A stretch of DNA of 64,000 nt, taken from assembly GCA_963812675.1 (NCBI GenBank), contig CAWEWR010000006.1:186001-250000 (forward strand), in the 5' to 3' direction. The notes beneath the pieces were generated by a model that was not told where the DNA came from, did not search any database, and saw only the letters and a list, made by a program, of their open reading frames with translations. Made by a program: the position numbers and the translations under genes. The stretch is from AP-15 sp963812675 (GTDB taxonomy: Bacteria; Pseudomonadota; Alphaproteobacteria; ATCC43930; CGMCC-115725). This document shows, one piece after another, positions 1 to 8,355 of this stretch (positions are counted from its first letter, which is position 1; each line of letters opens with the position of its first letter).

Positions 1-220
1 GGCGTACACGTCCGGTCGCCGCCTCGTGCAATACCGAACCTGCCGCCAGGCTGTAATACCCGACGACCCGCCAGCCCTCGGCGATGACGTAAGTGCGCGA
101 CGCGCCGCTCGCTTCGTTTTGCCGGGCCCTGCGTTTAAGCCAGTCATCAAGCGGTTCGGTGCCGCAGCTAAATCGATCGAGCTCGTGTTCAGCCGCGAGC
201 GGCGTCGGTGCCGACAGCAC
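1..220 (-). CDS. GNAT-family toxin, TacT-like (partial, runs off the window)
   Basis: Reading the minus strand below the antitoxin stop gives an open frame of 73 codons to the window edge. It carries the N-terminal signature of DUF1778-linked acetyltransferase toxins: LSAPTPL, an F-x-CGTEPLDDWL block, then RRARQNEASGASRTYVIAEG and VVGYYSLAAGS. Family members acetylate the amino acid on charged tRNA and stop translation. I place the start at GTG 220-218, just before LSAP, 19 bases past the antitoxin stop; a CTG at 247-245 in the same frame would make the genes overlap. The acetyl-CoA binding region lies outside the window, so activity cannot be judged. The antitoxin-first, toxin-second order is typical of this family. 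Confidence 0.8.
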   Translation of the reverse strand, partial: MLSAPTPLAAEHELDRFSCGTEPLDDWLKRRARQNEASGASRTYVIAEGWRVVGYYSLAAGSVLHEAATGRVR

Positions 221-239
221 CCGCGCTTTTGACGCGCGC

Positions 240-524
240 TCAGTCAGAATCCCATGGGGCCCTAGTTCTGAGCAGCTTACGCAGATGCGGGTTATCTTTC
301 GGCGGCATGTCGAGCGCCGTGATGAAGGCGGCCCACTGCACCTCGTCGAGCTGGAACACTCGCCGGTCCGCTAGGGTATCGAAAGCCGCCGACAGACTGC
401 TGTCGAGTAAAAATTCGCTCACCGTTTTGTTGCTCACCGCCGCAGCGCGCTGCAGGGTGCGCTTGGCTGTCGGCGTCATCCGAAGGTCGACGCGCTCCGA
501 TTTAGGTTCTGCGATGTCCGTCAT
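240..524 (-). CDS. DUF1778 (TacA-like) ribbon-helix-helix antitoxin
   Basis: This 94-residue protein has a short N-terminal ribbon-helix-helix region (ERVDLRMTPTAKRTLQRAA, then NKTVSEFLLDSSLSAA) followed by an acidic, aromatic tail (VFQLDEVQWAAFITALD) that in TacA-type antitoxins wraps around the partner acetyltransferase. Its length fits the family. The next gene downstream is the GNAT toxin, so this is the first gene of a type II toxin-antitoxin operon. In this family the antitoxin-toxin complex represses its own promoter; a -35/-10 pair is visible about 40 bases upstream. The family call is confident; the pair being active cannot be tested because the toxin is cut by the window. Confidence 0.85.
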   Translation of the reverse strand: MTDIAEPKSERVDLRMTPTAKRTLQRAAAVSNKTVSEFLLDSSLSAAFDTLADRRVFQLDEVQWAAFITALDMPPKDNPHLRKLLRTRAPWDSD

Positions 525-564
525 TCGAGACGCCTTACTGCCGATAACCGATCCGCGTTCCAGC

Positions 565-593
565 TACATAGCACACGTACATTGTCAGGACAA
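565..593 (-). promoter_or_regulatory. Putative sigma-70 promoter of the TacAT-like operon
   Basis: On the minus strand TTGTCC (593-588) and TATGTA (570-565) are separated by 17 bases, about 41 bases before the antitoxin ATG at 524. The spacing is ideal and both hexamers match the consensus moderately (4 of 6 each). I did not find a clear dyad operator, so autoregulation is only expected from the family. Confidence 0.4.
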
Positions 594-694
594 GGTCAGA
601 TGACTAATTGGCTTATAGTGTAGCGCACTCCGCCGCTATCGATCACCGCCGTTCGGCCTTAGCCGTTAGGCGGAAGGCGCTGAGCTTTTTCGTC

Positions 695-1867
695 CTACAG
701 TCGCGGCGTGTAGCCCTTGCGGGGGTACTCTTCCCAATATTGCCGGAAGCCGCGGTGGGTGGCTTCCTGGTGTGGGTGGGCGCGTAGTTTCTCGACGTCG
801 ATATCGATGCCGAGACCGGGTGCGGTCGGCAGATCGATCCAGCCATCTTGCACGGTCAATGACGCTGTGGCGATTTCGCGGCACAGGTCCTGGAAATTCA
901 CGAAATATTCGGTGATCCGGAAATTCGGGATTACCGCCGAGAGGTGAACTGTCGCTGCGAGGCCGACGAGCGTGCTGTTGTAATTGTGCGGCGACATGAC
1001 GACCGCCTGTGGCTGCGCCATTGCGGCGATGTCGAGCATTGCGCTGATGCCGCCGACGGCGCAGATGTCCGGGTTCAAAATGTCGGCGGCGCGTTTGGCC
1101 AGGCACTCGAAGAAGGCTTCCTTCGAATAGATTGCCTCGCCGGTGACGATCGGGATCGGCACCGCGCGCCGCACTTCGGCAACCAAGTCGATGTTCTCCG
1201 ACAGGCACGGCTCCTCGTACCAGTCGATGCCGAATTCAGCGAGGCGGCGGCCGATGCGGATCGCGTGAGCCGGCGCAAAGCGGCGGTGCGCTTCGATCAA
1301 CAGCTCGAAATCGGGCCCCAATGCCTGGCGCATCGCGCGGACATAGTCGATCGCGAAATCTTCGTCGCTCCGATCGACAAAACTGCGCCAGGGGCCGGGG
1401 AACGGGTCGAATTTGGCGGCGGTAAAGCCCATTGCCTTGACCTTCAACCCGCGTTCTACCCCCTCCTCGATCGTCGTCCCGCGCGACCAGCCATTGGCAT
1501 AGACGCGCACGCGCTCACGCGACGCGCCGCCGATCAGGTTGTAGACCGGCAATCCGGCACGCTTGCCGATGATGTCCCAGGAGGCGATTTCGATCGCGCT
1601 CCACGCCGCCATCAGCTCCAATGAGATGCGGCGGATCGCAAAATCTTCGAACATGATCTGGCCGGTGTGCCGGATGTTGAAGGCACTGCGGCCGATTACA
1701 TGCGGCGCCATCGCCTCGAGGCAGTCCGCGACCACCGTCTCCTTGCCGTGCGTGACATAGGCCTCGCCCCAGCCGTGGAGACCGTCCTCGGTCTCGACGC
1801 GACAAAACAACAGATCCTTCGAGCTGCCGGTCCCGAGGATAAAAGTTTCGATGCGCGCAATTTTCAT
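695..1867 (-). CDS. Mandelate racemase/enolase-superfamily dehydratase
   Basis: A 390-residue member of the mandelate racemase/muconate lactonizing enzyme group, most like the galactonate- and sugar-acid-dehydratase branch. The N-terminal capping domain (KIARIETFILGTGSSKDLLF) is followed by the barrel. AAKFDPF in the second-strand region, LLIEAHRRF, WYEEPCL and VTGEAIYSK give the metal ligands, and SPHNYNSTLVG a catalytic-type histidine. Such enzymes abstract the proton alpha to a carboxylate and eliminate water. The start is placed at ATG 1867-1865 because AGGAGG (1878-1873) lies at the right distance; an upstream in-frame codon at 1885 would run into the histidine kinase gene. It follows that kinase by 14 bases and is probably co-transcribed. 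The exact substrate is not readable. Confidence 0.85.
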   Translation of the reverse strand: MKIARIETFILGTGSSKDLLFCRVETEDGLHGWGEAYVTHGKETVVADCLEAMAPHVIGRSAFNIRHTGQIMFEDFAIRRISLELMAAWSAIEIASWDIIGKRAGLPVYNLIGGASRERVRVYANGWSRGTTIEEGVERGLKVKAMGFTAAKFDPFPGPWRSFVDRSDEDFAIDYVRAMRQALGPDFELLIEAHRRFAPAHAIRIGRRLAEFGIDWYEEPCLSENIDLVAEVRRAVPIPIVTGEAIYSKEAFFECLAKRAADILNPDICAVGGISAMLDIAAMAQPQAVVMSPHNYNSTLVGLAATVHLSAVIPNFRITEYFVNFQDLCREIATASLTVQDGWIDLPTAPGLGIDIDVEKLRAHPHQEATHRGFRQYWEEYPRKGYTPRL

Positions 1868-1881
1868 GTCCGCCTCCTGCT

Positions 1882-4302
1882 TCAAGTCAAGAGCCGAGCC
1901 GGCTCGGCATCCAATGCATGGCGGATCGCGCGAGCCAGCGTCGCAAGCTTATAGGGCTTGCGCAGGATACGGAAACCGGCTTCCTGCGCGTTTGCGGCCT
2001 TTGCATAGCCACTCGTCAGCAGCACCGCAACGTCGGGGTATTCCTCCTTGACCTGTCGCGCGAGCGCCATGCCATCGAGCTCTCCCGGCATGATAATATC
2101 GCTGAACACCAGATCGACGGCCTCGCCTGACTGGAGGAGTTGTAATGCGGCCGCTGCCGATTGGGCGCGGAATACCCGGTAGCCGAGCTGATCCAGCAAC
2201 ATGCCGGCGGTTTCCTGCACCTCGGGATTATCCTCGACCAGCAAGACCTTTTCGCCTCCCCGCGGCGTATCCCCCTCGGTGACCCCTCGTTTGCTGAGCG
2301 GGCGATGGCTGCGCGGCAAGTAGAGGGTCACCGCAGTGCCGTTTCCGAGCCTGCTGGCGATTGTTACAGTGCCTCCCGATTGGCGGGTGAGGCCGTAGAC
2401 CTGCGACAGCCCCAATCCAGTGCCCTTGTCCAGTTGCTTGGTCGTAAAAAACGGCTCGAACACCTTCGGCAGGATGTCGTCTGCTATTCCGCACCCGGTA
2501 TCCGTTATTGTCAAAGCAACAAATTCGCCACGGATGGCATCTGGCGCGTCCTCCGGCTGGACTCGTGTATTCTTAGCCGTGATTACGATCGTCCCGCCGT
2601 CGGGCATCGCGTCTCGGGCATTGACGACCAGGTTGATCAGGGCGAGCTCCAGTTCATGAACGTCGACCGCGACGGGCCAAATACTGCGCCCGATATCGAT
2701 CACCAGCGCGATATCGCCGCGGGCCGAACTCACAAGCAGATCGCGGAACTCTGCGAGGCGCTGGCGCAAGCTGACGACCATCGGGTTGAGGGCCTGGCGC
2801 CGAGAAAAGGCGAGCAGCTGGCGTGTGAGCCTTTCACCGCGTGCCGCCGCAAGCTCGATCGCTTCGACCGAGCGCAGGTTTCTCGCGTCGCTCAGCCGCT
2901 CCTTCAGTATTTGAGCGTTGCCGCTCACCACCATCAGCATATTGTTGAAGTCATGCGCTATGCCGCCGGTCAGCTGTCCCAGTGCCTCCATTTTTTGCGA
3001 CTGGGCGAGCTGGTCTTGGGCGCGCTGCAGTTTCGCCCTCGCTTCATGGCGCTCGGTGACGTCGCGCATGATATTCGCGAACCCGATGAGTTTGCCTTCC
3101 TCGTCACGGATCGCATCGATCACCACGGCTGCCAGGAACAGAGATCCATTCTTGCGAACACGCCAGCCGTCGTGTTCGTAGGTTCCCGAGGTCGCAGCCG
3201 TCGCGAGGGCGCGTTCGGGAGCACCGGCCGCTCGATCCGCCGCTGTATAAAAACGCGAGAAATGGTGGCCGACGATTTCCGCTTCGGCATAGCCCTCGAT
3301 GCGCTGCGCTCCGGCATTCCAGCCCGACACTACGCCGCGCGCATCGAGCCTGATCAGTGCGTGATCGGTTGCGGCTTCAGAGAACAATCGGAACTGCCGC
3401 TCGCTTTCGCGTAGCGCCTCCGCGGCCAGCTTCTCGGCAGTGATGTGACGGCCGATCAAATAGATCACTTCGTTCTCTACCGTCAGCGTCCAGGCGAGCC
3501 AGCGCCACGAGCCGTCCTTGTGGCGAAAACGGTTCTCCAAGCGGACGGTTGGAACACCCTCGGCGAGCCGCCTGCGGCCAGCCATTGAATGGGCCGCATC
3601 GTCGGGATGCCGCAGCTCGCTGACATGCATCCGCTTGATTTCGTCCTCGCTCCAGCCGAGGAGTGCTGTCCAGGCGGGATTGACGCTGGTGAAATAACCT
3701 TCGAAGTTGGAGACGCCGAGCAGGTCTTCCGAAACCTGCCAGATGCGGTCGCGCTCGCGGACGCGCTGCGCGATTTCGGCTTCCAGCCTGTCGTTGAGGA
3801 GACGAAGCGCCTCCTCTTTGCGAACGCGCTCGGTCGTTTCGATGCAGGTCGTGAGAATGCCGCCGATCCCGTGCGGCGCCGCTTCGTCCGGGATCGGGCT
3901 GTAGCTGATGGTAAATCGAGCGTCCTCGACAAGCGACCCTTGGCGGCGGACGGTCCACGGGTGATTTTCGGCGAAATAGGCCTCGCGCTCACCGCGCAGG
4001 ATCGCTTCGTTCAACGGCCCGAGCTCGGGGTAGAGTTCCCACCAGACCTCGCGCAGCGAGCGGCCCAACGCCTGCGGGTGCTTGTCGCGCAGAATGGGCC
4101 GATAGGCATCGTTGTAGATGAGGACCAGCTCGGGTCCCCATCGGATCGCCATCGGAAACCCCGAAGCGAGGATCAGCGCGATGCTGAGCTTCAGACTTTG
4201 CGGCCAAGCCTCGCTGTTGCCGAGCGGGGTCGCCGACCAGTCCATTTCGCGGATCCGTCGTGCCATCTCTCCGGGCAGGTAGGCAAGGGCGTGAACGGTC
4301 AT
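1882..4302 (-). CDS. Soluble hybrid histidine kinase with three PAS domains and a receiver
   Basis: About 806 residues. Three PAS-type sensor modules come first: one opening with MDWSATPLG, one around DLLGVSNFEGYFTSVNPAW, and one around ATDHALIRLDARGVVSGWN. A HisKA domain follows with the phospho-acceptor His near residue 450 (GGIAHDFNN), then an HATPase with NARDAM, DTGCGIAD and GTGLGLS boxes. A C-terminal receiver has its Asp near residue 735 (SDIIMPG) and a later KPY lysine. No membrane segment or DNA-binding output is present, so the receiver probably feeds back on the kinase or passes phosphate to an unlinked protein. The start is uncertain. An in-frame GTG at 4422 would leave only 14 bases to the divergent amidohydrolase, so ATG 4302 is preferred; ATG 4266 is also possible. 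It heads an operon with the dehydratase. Confidence 0.85.
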   Translation of the reverse strand: MTVHALAYLPGEMARRIREMDWSATPLGNSEAWPQSLKLSIALILASGFPMAIRWGPELVLIYNDAYRPILRDKHPQALGRSLREVWWELYPELGPLNEAILRGEREAYFAENHPWTVRRQGSLVEDARFTISYSPIPDEAAPHGIGGILTTCIETTERVRKEEALRLLNDRLEAEIAQRVRERDRIWQVSEDLLGVSNFEGYFTSVNPAWTALLGWSEDEIKRMHVSELRHPDDAAHSMAGRRRLAEGVPTVRLENRFRHKDGSWRWLAWTLTVENEVIYLIGRHITAEKLAAEALRESERQFRLFSEAATDHALIRLDARGVVSGWNAGAQRIEGYAEAEIVGHHFSRFYTAADRAAGAPERALATAATSGTYEHDGWRVRKNGSLFLAAVVIDAIRDEEGKLIGFANIMRDVTERHEARAKLQRAQDQLAQSQKMEALGQLTGGIAHDFNNMLMVVSGNAQILKERLSDARNLRSVEAIELAAARGERLTRQLLAFSRRQALNPMVVSLRQRLAEFRDLLVSSARGDIALVIDIGRSIWPVAVDVHELELALINLVVNARDAMPDGGTIVITAKNTRVQPEDAPDAIRGEFVALTITDTGCGIADDILPKVFEPFFTTKQLDKGTGLGLSQVYGLTRQSGGTVTIASRLGNGTAVTLYLPRSHRPLSKRGVTEGDTPRGGEKVLLVEDNPEVQETAGMLLDQLGYRVFRAQSAAAALQLLQSGEAVDLVFSDIIMPGELDGMALARQVKEEYPDVAVLLTSGYAKAANAQEAGFRILRKPYKLATLARAIRHALDAEPARLLT

Positions 4303-4436
4303 CGGACGGGGTCGAAGTTTCCTCCCGAACATAGGAAGACTGTAAGACACACGGGAACGCCGCGTATGTCCAGCCCCACACATTGTGGTAGAAGTCGCAT
4401 CGAGCGGGCTCGTTTCTTTCACGGGAGTCTACGGCA

Positions 4437-5804
4437 ATGAGGACCTTTGTTCGCTGCGGTCAGCTCTTCTCCGGGCGCGAGGACGAGGCCCGTAAAGGCG
4501 AAATTCTAGTCTTCGACCGGCAGGGCGTTATCGAGTATGCCGGCACCGAGGCTGGTTCGCCGCGGCGCGCCCGCAGCGACCACGTGCTCGATTATTCCGG
4601 CTGTTTCGTCATGCCCGGGTTGATCGACGTCCACACGCATCTCGCCTATGGCAATGCTAAGAGCGAGGAGGATATCGACCTTTACAGCCCGCTCGAGTTC
4701 CGCACCTTGCGCGGCATGTTCTTCGCGCAGAAGGTCGCCGCGGCGGGGTTTACCGCGATCTGCTCGCCGGGCGACGCCGGCCAGATCAGCCTGTCGATCC
4801 GCAACGCAATCCGCGCCGGCCTCTTCGATGGGCCGCGGGTCATGGCGGCGGGACCCTATATTACGAGCCACCAGGGGCTGACCGATTGGTACCCGACCTG
4901 GATCGGCGCGCCCGAGACCTCGATTGGCAAGCTGGTTCAGACGGCTGCCGAAGCGGTCGAGGAGATCCGCCGCCAGACCAAGAACGGGGTCGACTGCGTC
5001 AAGATCGCGATGGACGGCATCCAGCGCCGCGACGACGGCACTCTCGTCGCCGCGTTCACGCAGGAGGAGACCGACATCATGGTCCGCGAGATCCACCGCC
5101 ACGGCAAGAAGGCGGTGGCGCATGCCCGAGGCCGTGAGGCGACGCTATATTCGGCGCGAGCCGGGGTCGATCTGATATTCCACGCCAACCACCTCGACGA
5201 CGAATGCATCGCGGCGATGCTGGAGACCGGCAGCGTGGTCTCGCCGACCATGACGCACCCGCGCAACACGATCGACTTCACGCAACCGCACGAGCCGGCT
5301 TTCCTCAAGGGGCGCCCCGAGCATGCGCAGCGCGAATACGAGATCGGCTGCGCCAACTGGAAAAAGGCGCGCGCTGCCGGCGTGCCGTTGCTGACCGGGA
5401 CCGATACTGGTTTTGCGGTTACCCCGTATGGCGAATGGAACGCCCGCGAGCTCGAGCTCTTTGTCGACGATCTCGGCTTCACCCCGGCCGCCGCATTACG
5501 GGCAGCGACCGAGGTCAATGCCGGTTTCATGACCGGCGGCGACCATATCGGCGCCTTGGAGCCGGGCCGCGCCGCCGATTTCATCGTGCTCGACACCTCG
5601 CCACTCGCCGACATCCGCGTATTGCAGGACAAGAGCCGGCTGCGCGCAGTCTATATCGCCGGGAAGGAGTTCCAAATACCCGACCGCCCCTACGATCCTC
5701 GGCAGGTCACCGACTTCGCGCTGTCGAACTGGACCGACCTTTACACCCGGCAGCGGGTCGCCGAATTGCGCCAGCAACGGCCGACCCTGGCGGCGGCCGA
5801 GTAA
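4437..5804 (+). CDS. Metal-dependent amidohydrolase (imidazolonepropionase/prolidase-like)
   Basis: A 455-residue amidohydrolase-superfamily enzyme. Visible metal-site motifs in order are GLIDVHTHL (first His pair), VKIAMDG (bridging lysine), AVAHARG and IFHANHLD (later histidines) and LLTGTDTG (catalytic aspartate). The C-terminal strand GALEPGRAADFIVLD is the usual composite sheet of this superfamily. The pattern fits the branch that hydrolyses N-acyl or Xaa-Pro/Arg-type amide bonds; the substrate cannot be named. No signal peptide is seen, so it should be cytoplasmic. It is divergent from the histidine kinase operon across about 130 bases and converges with the enoyl-CoA hydratase gene, ending 2 bases from its stop. 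Confidence 0.85.
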   Translation: MRTFVRCGQLFSGREDEARKGEILVFDRQGVIEYAGTEAGSPRRARSDHVLDYSGCFVMPGLIDVHTHLAYGNAKSEEDIDLYSPLEFRTLRGMFFAQKVAAAGFTAICSPGDAGQISLSIRNAIRAGLFDGPRVMAAGPYITSHQGLTDWYPTWIGAPETSIGKLVQTAAEAVEEIRRQTKNGVDCVKIAMDGIQRRDDGTLVAAFTQEETDIMVREIHRHGKKAVAHARGREATLYSARAGVDLIFHANHLDDECIAAMLETGSVVSPTMTHPRNTIDFTQPHEPAFLKGRPEHAQREYEIGCANWKKARAAGVPLLTGTDTGFAVTPYGEWNARELELFVDDLGFTPAAALRAATEVNAGFMTGGDHIGALEPGRAADFIVLDTSPLADIRVLQDKSRLRAVYIAGKEFQIPDRPYDPRQVTDFALSNWTDLYTRQRVAELRQQRPTLAAAE

Positions 5805-5806
5805 AC

Positions 5807-6625
5807 TTACTCGCGGAACTGCGCGGCGCGCCATTTAACGGCGGCAGGGACGCCTTCTGAAGCTACGATCTCGCGGAACCTCTGGCCGAACTCGGTTTTC
5901 GTCGCGTAGAGCGGCCCGACGACATCGAGCCCGGCGTAAAGGGCGGTGCGGAACCCGGCCGTGTCCGCAACGCGATTGACGGCGCGTTTCGTCGCATAGA
6001 GTGCTTCCGGTGAAATCAGCGACAACCGCTTCGCATAACGAAGGCTCGCCTCGCGCAACTCGGCCACCGGCACGACGCGGTTGACCATGCCGAGCTCGAG
6101 CGCCGCTTTGGCGTCGATCGTGTCGCCGAAATAGAGGAGTTCCCGCGCCTTCTTGTAACCGATGATCATCGGCATCACGATTGCCGGGCCGACGCTCGAG
6201 AAACGCACTTCCGGCTCGCCGAACGTCGCATTGTCGGCGGCGATCGTCAGGTCGCACAGCATGACGAGCTCGCAGCCGCCGCCCATCACGTGGCCCTGAA
6301 CCGAGGCGATGACCGGCTTCTTCATGAGCCACGGCACCATCTCGAAATCGAGCTGCGGGTGCAGATGCGCATGCGCCTTGGCCGGGTCGCTGCGCCAATC
6401 TTCGTCGCCCGGCTCCTTTGCCGAAATGTCGTAGCCGGCGCAGAAGCTGCGGCCCTCGGCACGCAGCAGGACGACGCTGGTCGCGGGATCCGCGTCGGCC
6501 CGCGCGAACGCATCGGTCAGCTGCCGCCGCAATTCCGCGCTGATGGCGTTGAGCTTCTCCGGCCGGTTGAGGGTAATGATGACGATCTTGTCGTCGATGT
6601 CGTACAGCACCAGGGGATCGGGCAT
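5807..6625 (-). CDS. Enoyl-CoA hydratase/isomerase family protein
   Basis: A 272-residue crotonase-fold protein. ITLNRPEKLNAIS begins the fold, RSFCAGYDIS supplies the first oxyanion-hole segment, and VQGHVMGGGCELVMLCDLTIAA the second. The position usually holding the first catalytic glutamate lies in MGGGCELV, and GEPEVRFSSVGP covers the second, where hydratases normally carry Glu. An insert with EPGDEDWRSDPAKAHAHLH between the two segments is longer than in short-chain hydratases. AGGAGGACCAAGC directly before ATG 6625 fixes the start. It is the last gene of a minus-strand operon: thioesterase, tadA and this gene, 11 bases after tadA. Hydration of an enoyl-CoA is the general role; isomerase or hydrolase activity cannot be excluded. 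Confidence 0.88.
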   Translation of the reverse strand: MPDPLVLYDIDDKIVIITLNRPEKLNAISAELRRQLTDAFARADADPATSVVLLRAEGRSFCAGYDISAKEPGDEDWRSDPAKAHAHLHPQLDFEMVPWLMKKPVIASVQGHVMGGGCELVMLCDLTIAADNATFGEPEVRFSSVGPAIVMPMIIGYKKARELLYFGDTIDAKAALELGMVNRVVPVAELREASLRYAKRLSLISPEALYATKRAVNRVADTAGFRTALYAGLDVVGPLYATKTEFGQRFREIVASEGVPAAVKWRAAQFRE

Positions 6626-6636
6626 GCTTGGTCCTC

Positions 6637-7089
6637 CTATCGCCGGGTCTGGAAAAAGCTGCGCAGCAATTCACCGGCCCGCCCTTCCTCGATGCCGCCG
6701 TAAATTTCCGGTCGGTGATGCGTCGTCGGCTGGTCGAACAGGCGGGGGCCGTGCTCGACTGCGCCGCCTTTCGGATCATAGGCCCCGAAATAGAGCCGGC
6801 GCAGGCGGGCCAACCCAATCGCGGCGGCGCACATCGCGCAGGGTTCCAGCGTGACGTAGAGATCGCATTCGGCCAGCTTTGCGGTCCCCATTTGGGCTGC
6901 GCCTCTGCGCAACACCAACATCTCGGCATGCGCGGTCGGGTCATGGTCGGCCTCGACACGATTGCCGGCGCTGGCCAGGATGCGCCCTTCGCCATCGACC
7001 AGCACGGCGCCGACCGGCACGTCGCCGCGGGCGGCCGCCGCCTCCGCTTCGGCGAGGGCCAGTTTCATCGGTGACGGTTGCGCTGTCAT
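6637..7089 (-). CDS. tadA: tRNA adenosine(34) deaminase TadA
   Basis: A 150-residue zinc deaminase. It shows GDVPVGAVLVD, NRVEADHDPTAHAEM (zinc His and catalytic Glu in HAE) and LEPCAMCAAAI (the two zinc cysteines), the arrangement of enzymes that convert A34 to inosine in tRNA-Arg. The end EIYGGIEEGRAGELLRSFFQTRR is typical of bacterial TadA rather than guanine or cytosine deaminases. The ATG at 7089 overlaps the stop of the upstream thioesterase as ATGA, so translation is probably coupled. A longer in-frame extension up to 7665 exists but runs through the thioesterase gene in another frame and is not real. This tadA is unrelated to the pilus ATPase TadA further on. Confidence 0.92.
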   Translation of the reverse strand: MTAQPSPMKLALAEAEAAAARGDVPVGAVLVDGEGRILASAGNRVEADHDPTAHAEMLVLRRGAAQMGTAKLAECDLYVTLEPCAMCAAAIGLARLRRLYFGAYDPKGGAVEHGPRLFDQPTTHHRPEIYGGIEEGRAGELLRSFFQTRR

Positions 7090-7481
7090 CCGCCGTGCCA
7101 GCGGCGGATGGGCTCGGGTATCGCGATCGGCCGCCGGGTCGACAAGCGCATGAACAAGCCTTCCTGCTCGGCCTCCGCATGGACGGCGCTGCTGACCGAG
7201 AATTCCGCGGCGAGCCGCCAGCGCACCCGGGTCAGTCCGGCGACCCGCATGCGGCCGACCAGCGGGTCGGCGATGGTCACCGGCCGCCGATAGCTGATTC
7301 GGGTGGACAACAGGATCGGCGCGATATCCTCGGCGAGCGCCCGGATCAGCGGATATGCCTGATCCAAAAGGCCGAGCCGCAGGTCCTCGAGCCAGCGAAT
7401 GAACACGATGTTGCTGACGATGCCGGCAAAGTCTATGTCGTAGGTCCGTATCGGGAGCGGCTGCTCGTAATATTCGGTCAT
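7086..7481 (-). CDS. Hot-dog-fold acyl-CoA thioesterase (4HBT family)
   Basis: A 131-residue protein of the 4-hydroxybenzoyl-CoA thioesterase type. The diagnostic N-terminal segment RTYDIDFAGIVSNIVFIRWLEDLR contains the Asp-x-x-Gly-Ile-Val-x-Asn core that positions the nucleophile in this family, followed by ISYRRPVTIADPLVG on the central strand. ATG 7481 is chosen because GGAGGGG lies just upstream (rc of CCCCTCC 7485-7491); a longer reading from 7553 would overlap the divergent gene at 7528. It is the first gene of the three-gene operon with tadA and an enoyl-CoA hydratase. Hydrolysis of an acyl- or aryl-CoA is inferred; the substrate is unknown. Confidence 0.85.
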   Translation of the reverse strand: MTEYYEQPLPIRTYDIDFAGIVSNIVFIRWLEDLRLGLLDQAYPLIRALAEDIAPILLSTRISYRRPVTIADPLVGRMRVAGLTRVRWRLAAEFSVSSAVHAEAEQEGLFMRLSTRRPIAIPEPIRRWHGG

Positions 7482-7527
7482 CGCCCCTCCGGTTTTCGCT
7501 CCGCCGGCCTCGATTGGATTTTGCAGC

Positions 7528-8241
7528 ATGGCACAGCCCGTCATCGGTCTCACCCTCGATCACGAACCGCCCGGCGGCTATTCGAGTTTTCCGTGGTATG
7601 CGATCCGCGAGAATTATTGCAATTCGGTGCGCCGTGCCGGCGGACTGCCCATTCTGCTGCCGCACGATCCCGACGCAGCCGCAGAATATCTCGACCGGAT
7701 CGACGGGTTGATCGTCACCGGCGGCGGCTTCGATGTCGACCCGGCTCTATTCGGGGAGCCGGCGAGGCACCCGACGGTCAAGACCAAGGACCGCCGCACA
7801 GCTTTCGAGCTCGCTGCCGCAAAGGGCGCGCTCGCCAAAGACATGCCGGTGCTGGGGATCTGCGGCGGCCAGCAGCTCTTGAATGTCGCGCTCGGCGGCA
7901 CCTTGATCCAGCACATCCCGGACGAGGTCCCGGATTGCCTGCCCCATCGCCAGCCGAACCCGCGCAACGAGCCCGGGCATACCGTCCGGGTGATCGCCGG
8001 CACCCTACTCCACCGCATCACCGCAGTGGACAGCCTTGGCGTCAACAGCGCGCACCATCAGGCGGTCAAGGCGGCTGGGCCGGGGCTCGTCATCGACGCG
8101 GTGGCCGAGGATGGCGTCGTCGAGGGGATCGAGGATCCGCGCCGCCGTTTCTGCCTCGGTGTGCAGTGGCACCCCGAATTCGAGATCAGCGAGGCTGACT
8201 GCCGGATATTCCGGGCCTTTATCGAGGTTTCCGGCGGATGA
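7528..8241 (+). CDS. PuuD-like class I glutamine-amidotransferase-fold hydrolase
   Basis: A 237-residue enzyme of the gamma-glutamyl-gamma-aminobutyrate hydrolase group. It has DGLIVTGGGFDVDPALFGE, the nucleophile elbow LGICGGQQLLNV (Cys), NSAHHQAV and GVQWHPEFE (catalytic His and Glu). These hydrolases cleave gamma-glutamyl amides, for example in putrescine degradation. No other put or puu genes are adjacent, so the pathway is not set by context. It is divergent from the thioesterase operon with 46 bases between the start codons, so the promoters must overlap. Confidence in the family is high and in the exact substrate low. Confidence 0.87.
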   Translation: MAQPVIGLTLDHEPPGGYSSFPWYAIRENYCNSVRRAGGLPILLPHDPDAAAEYLDRIDGLIVTGGGFDVDPALFGEPARHPTVKTKDRRTAFELAAAKGALAKDMPVLGICGGQQLLNVALGGTLIQHIPDEVPDCLPHRQPNPRNEPGHTVRVIAGTLLHRITAVDSLGVNSAHHQAVKAAGPGLVIDAVAEDGVVEGIEDPRRRFCLGVQWHPEFEISEADCRIFRAFIEVSGG

Positions 8242-8300
8242 AAAGCGGCGGCGGGTTGCCGCGGGTGTGGGGAGGGTCGCACCGGTAATATCGGCAATAA

Positions 8301-8325
8301 GGAACTCCGTCTGAACGCGCCCGTT
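8301..8325 (+). promoter_or_regulatory. EcfG-type general stress promoter
   Basis: GGAAC (8301-8305), 16 bases, then CGTT (8322-8325). This matches the consensus of the alphaproteobacterial general stress sigma factor EcfG (GGAAC, 16-17 bases, CGTT) exactly. It lies 31 bases before the start of the DUF4142 gene, a family often found in stress regulons. Confidence 0.8.
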
Positions 8326-8355
8326 GAAGGGCTAAATACCGTTTCCGGAGTGACC

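Noticed and set aside
6637..7665. A long minus-strand reading that would fuse an N-terminal extension to the tRNA deaminase
   Set aside because: The extension runs through the thioesterase gene in another frame and lacks any family feature; the true start is ATG 7089 with ATGA overlap.
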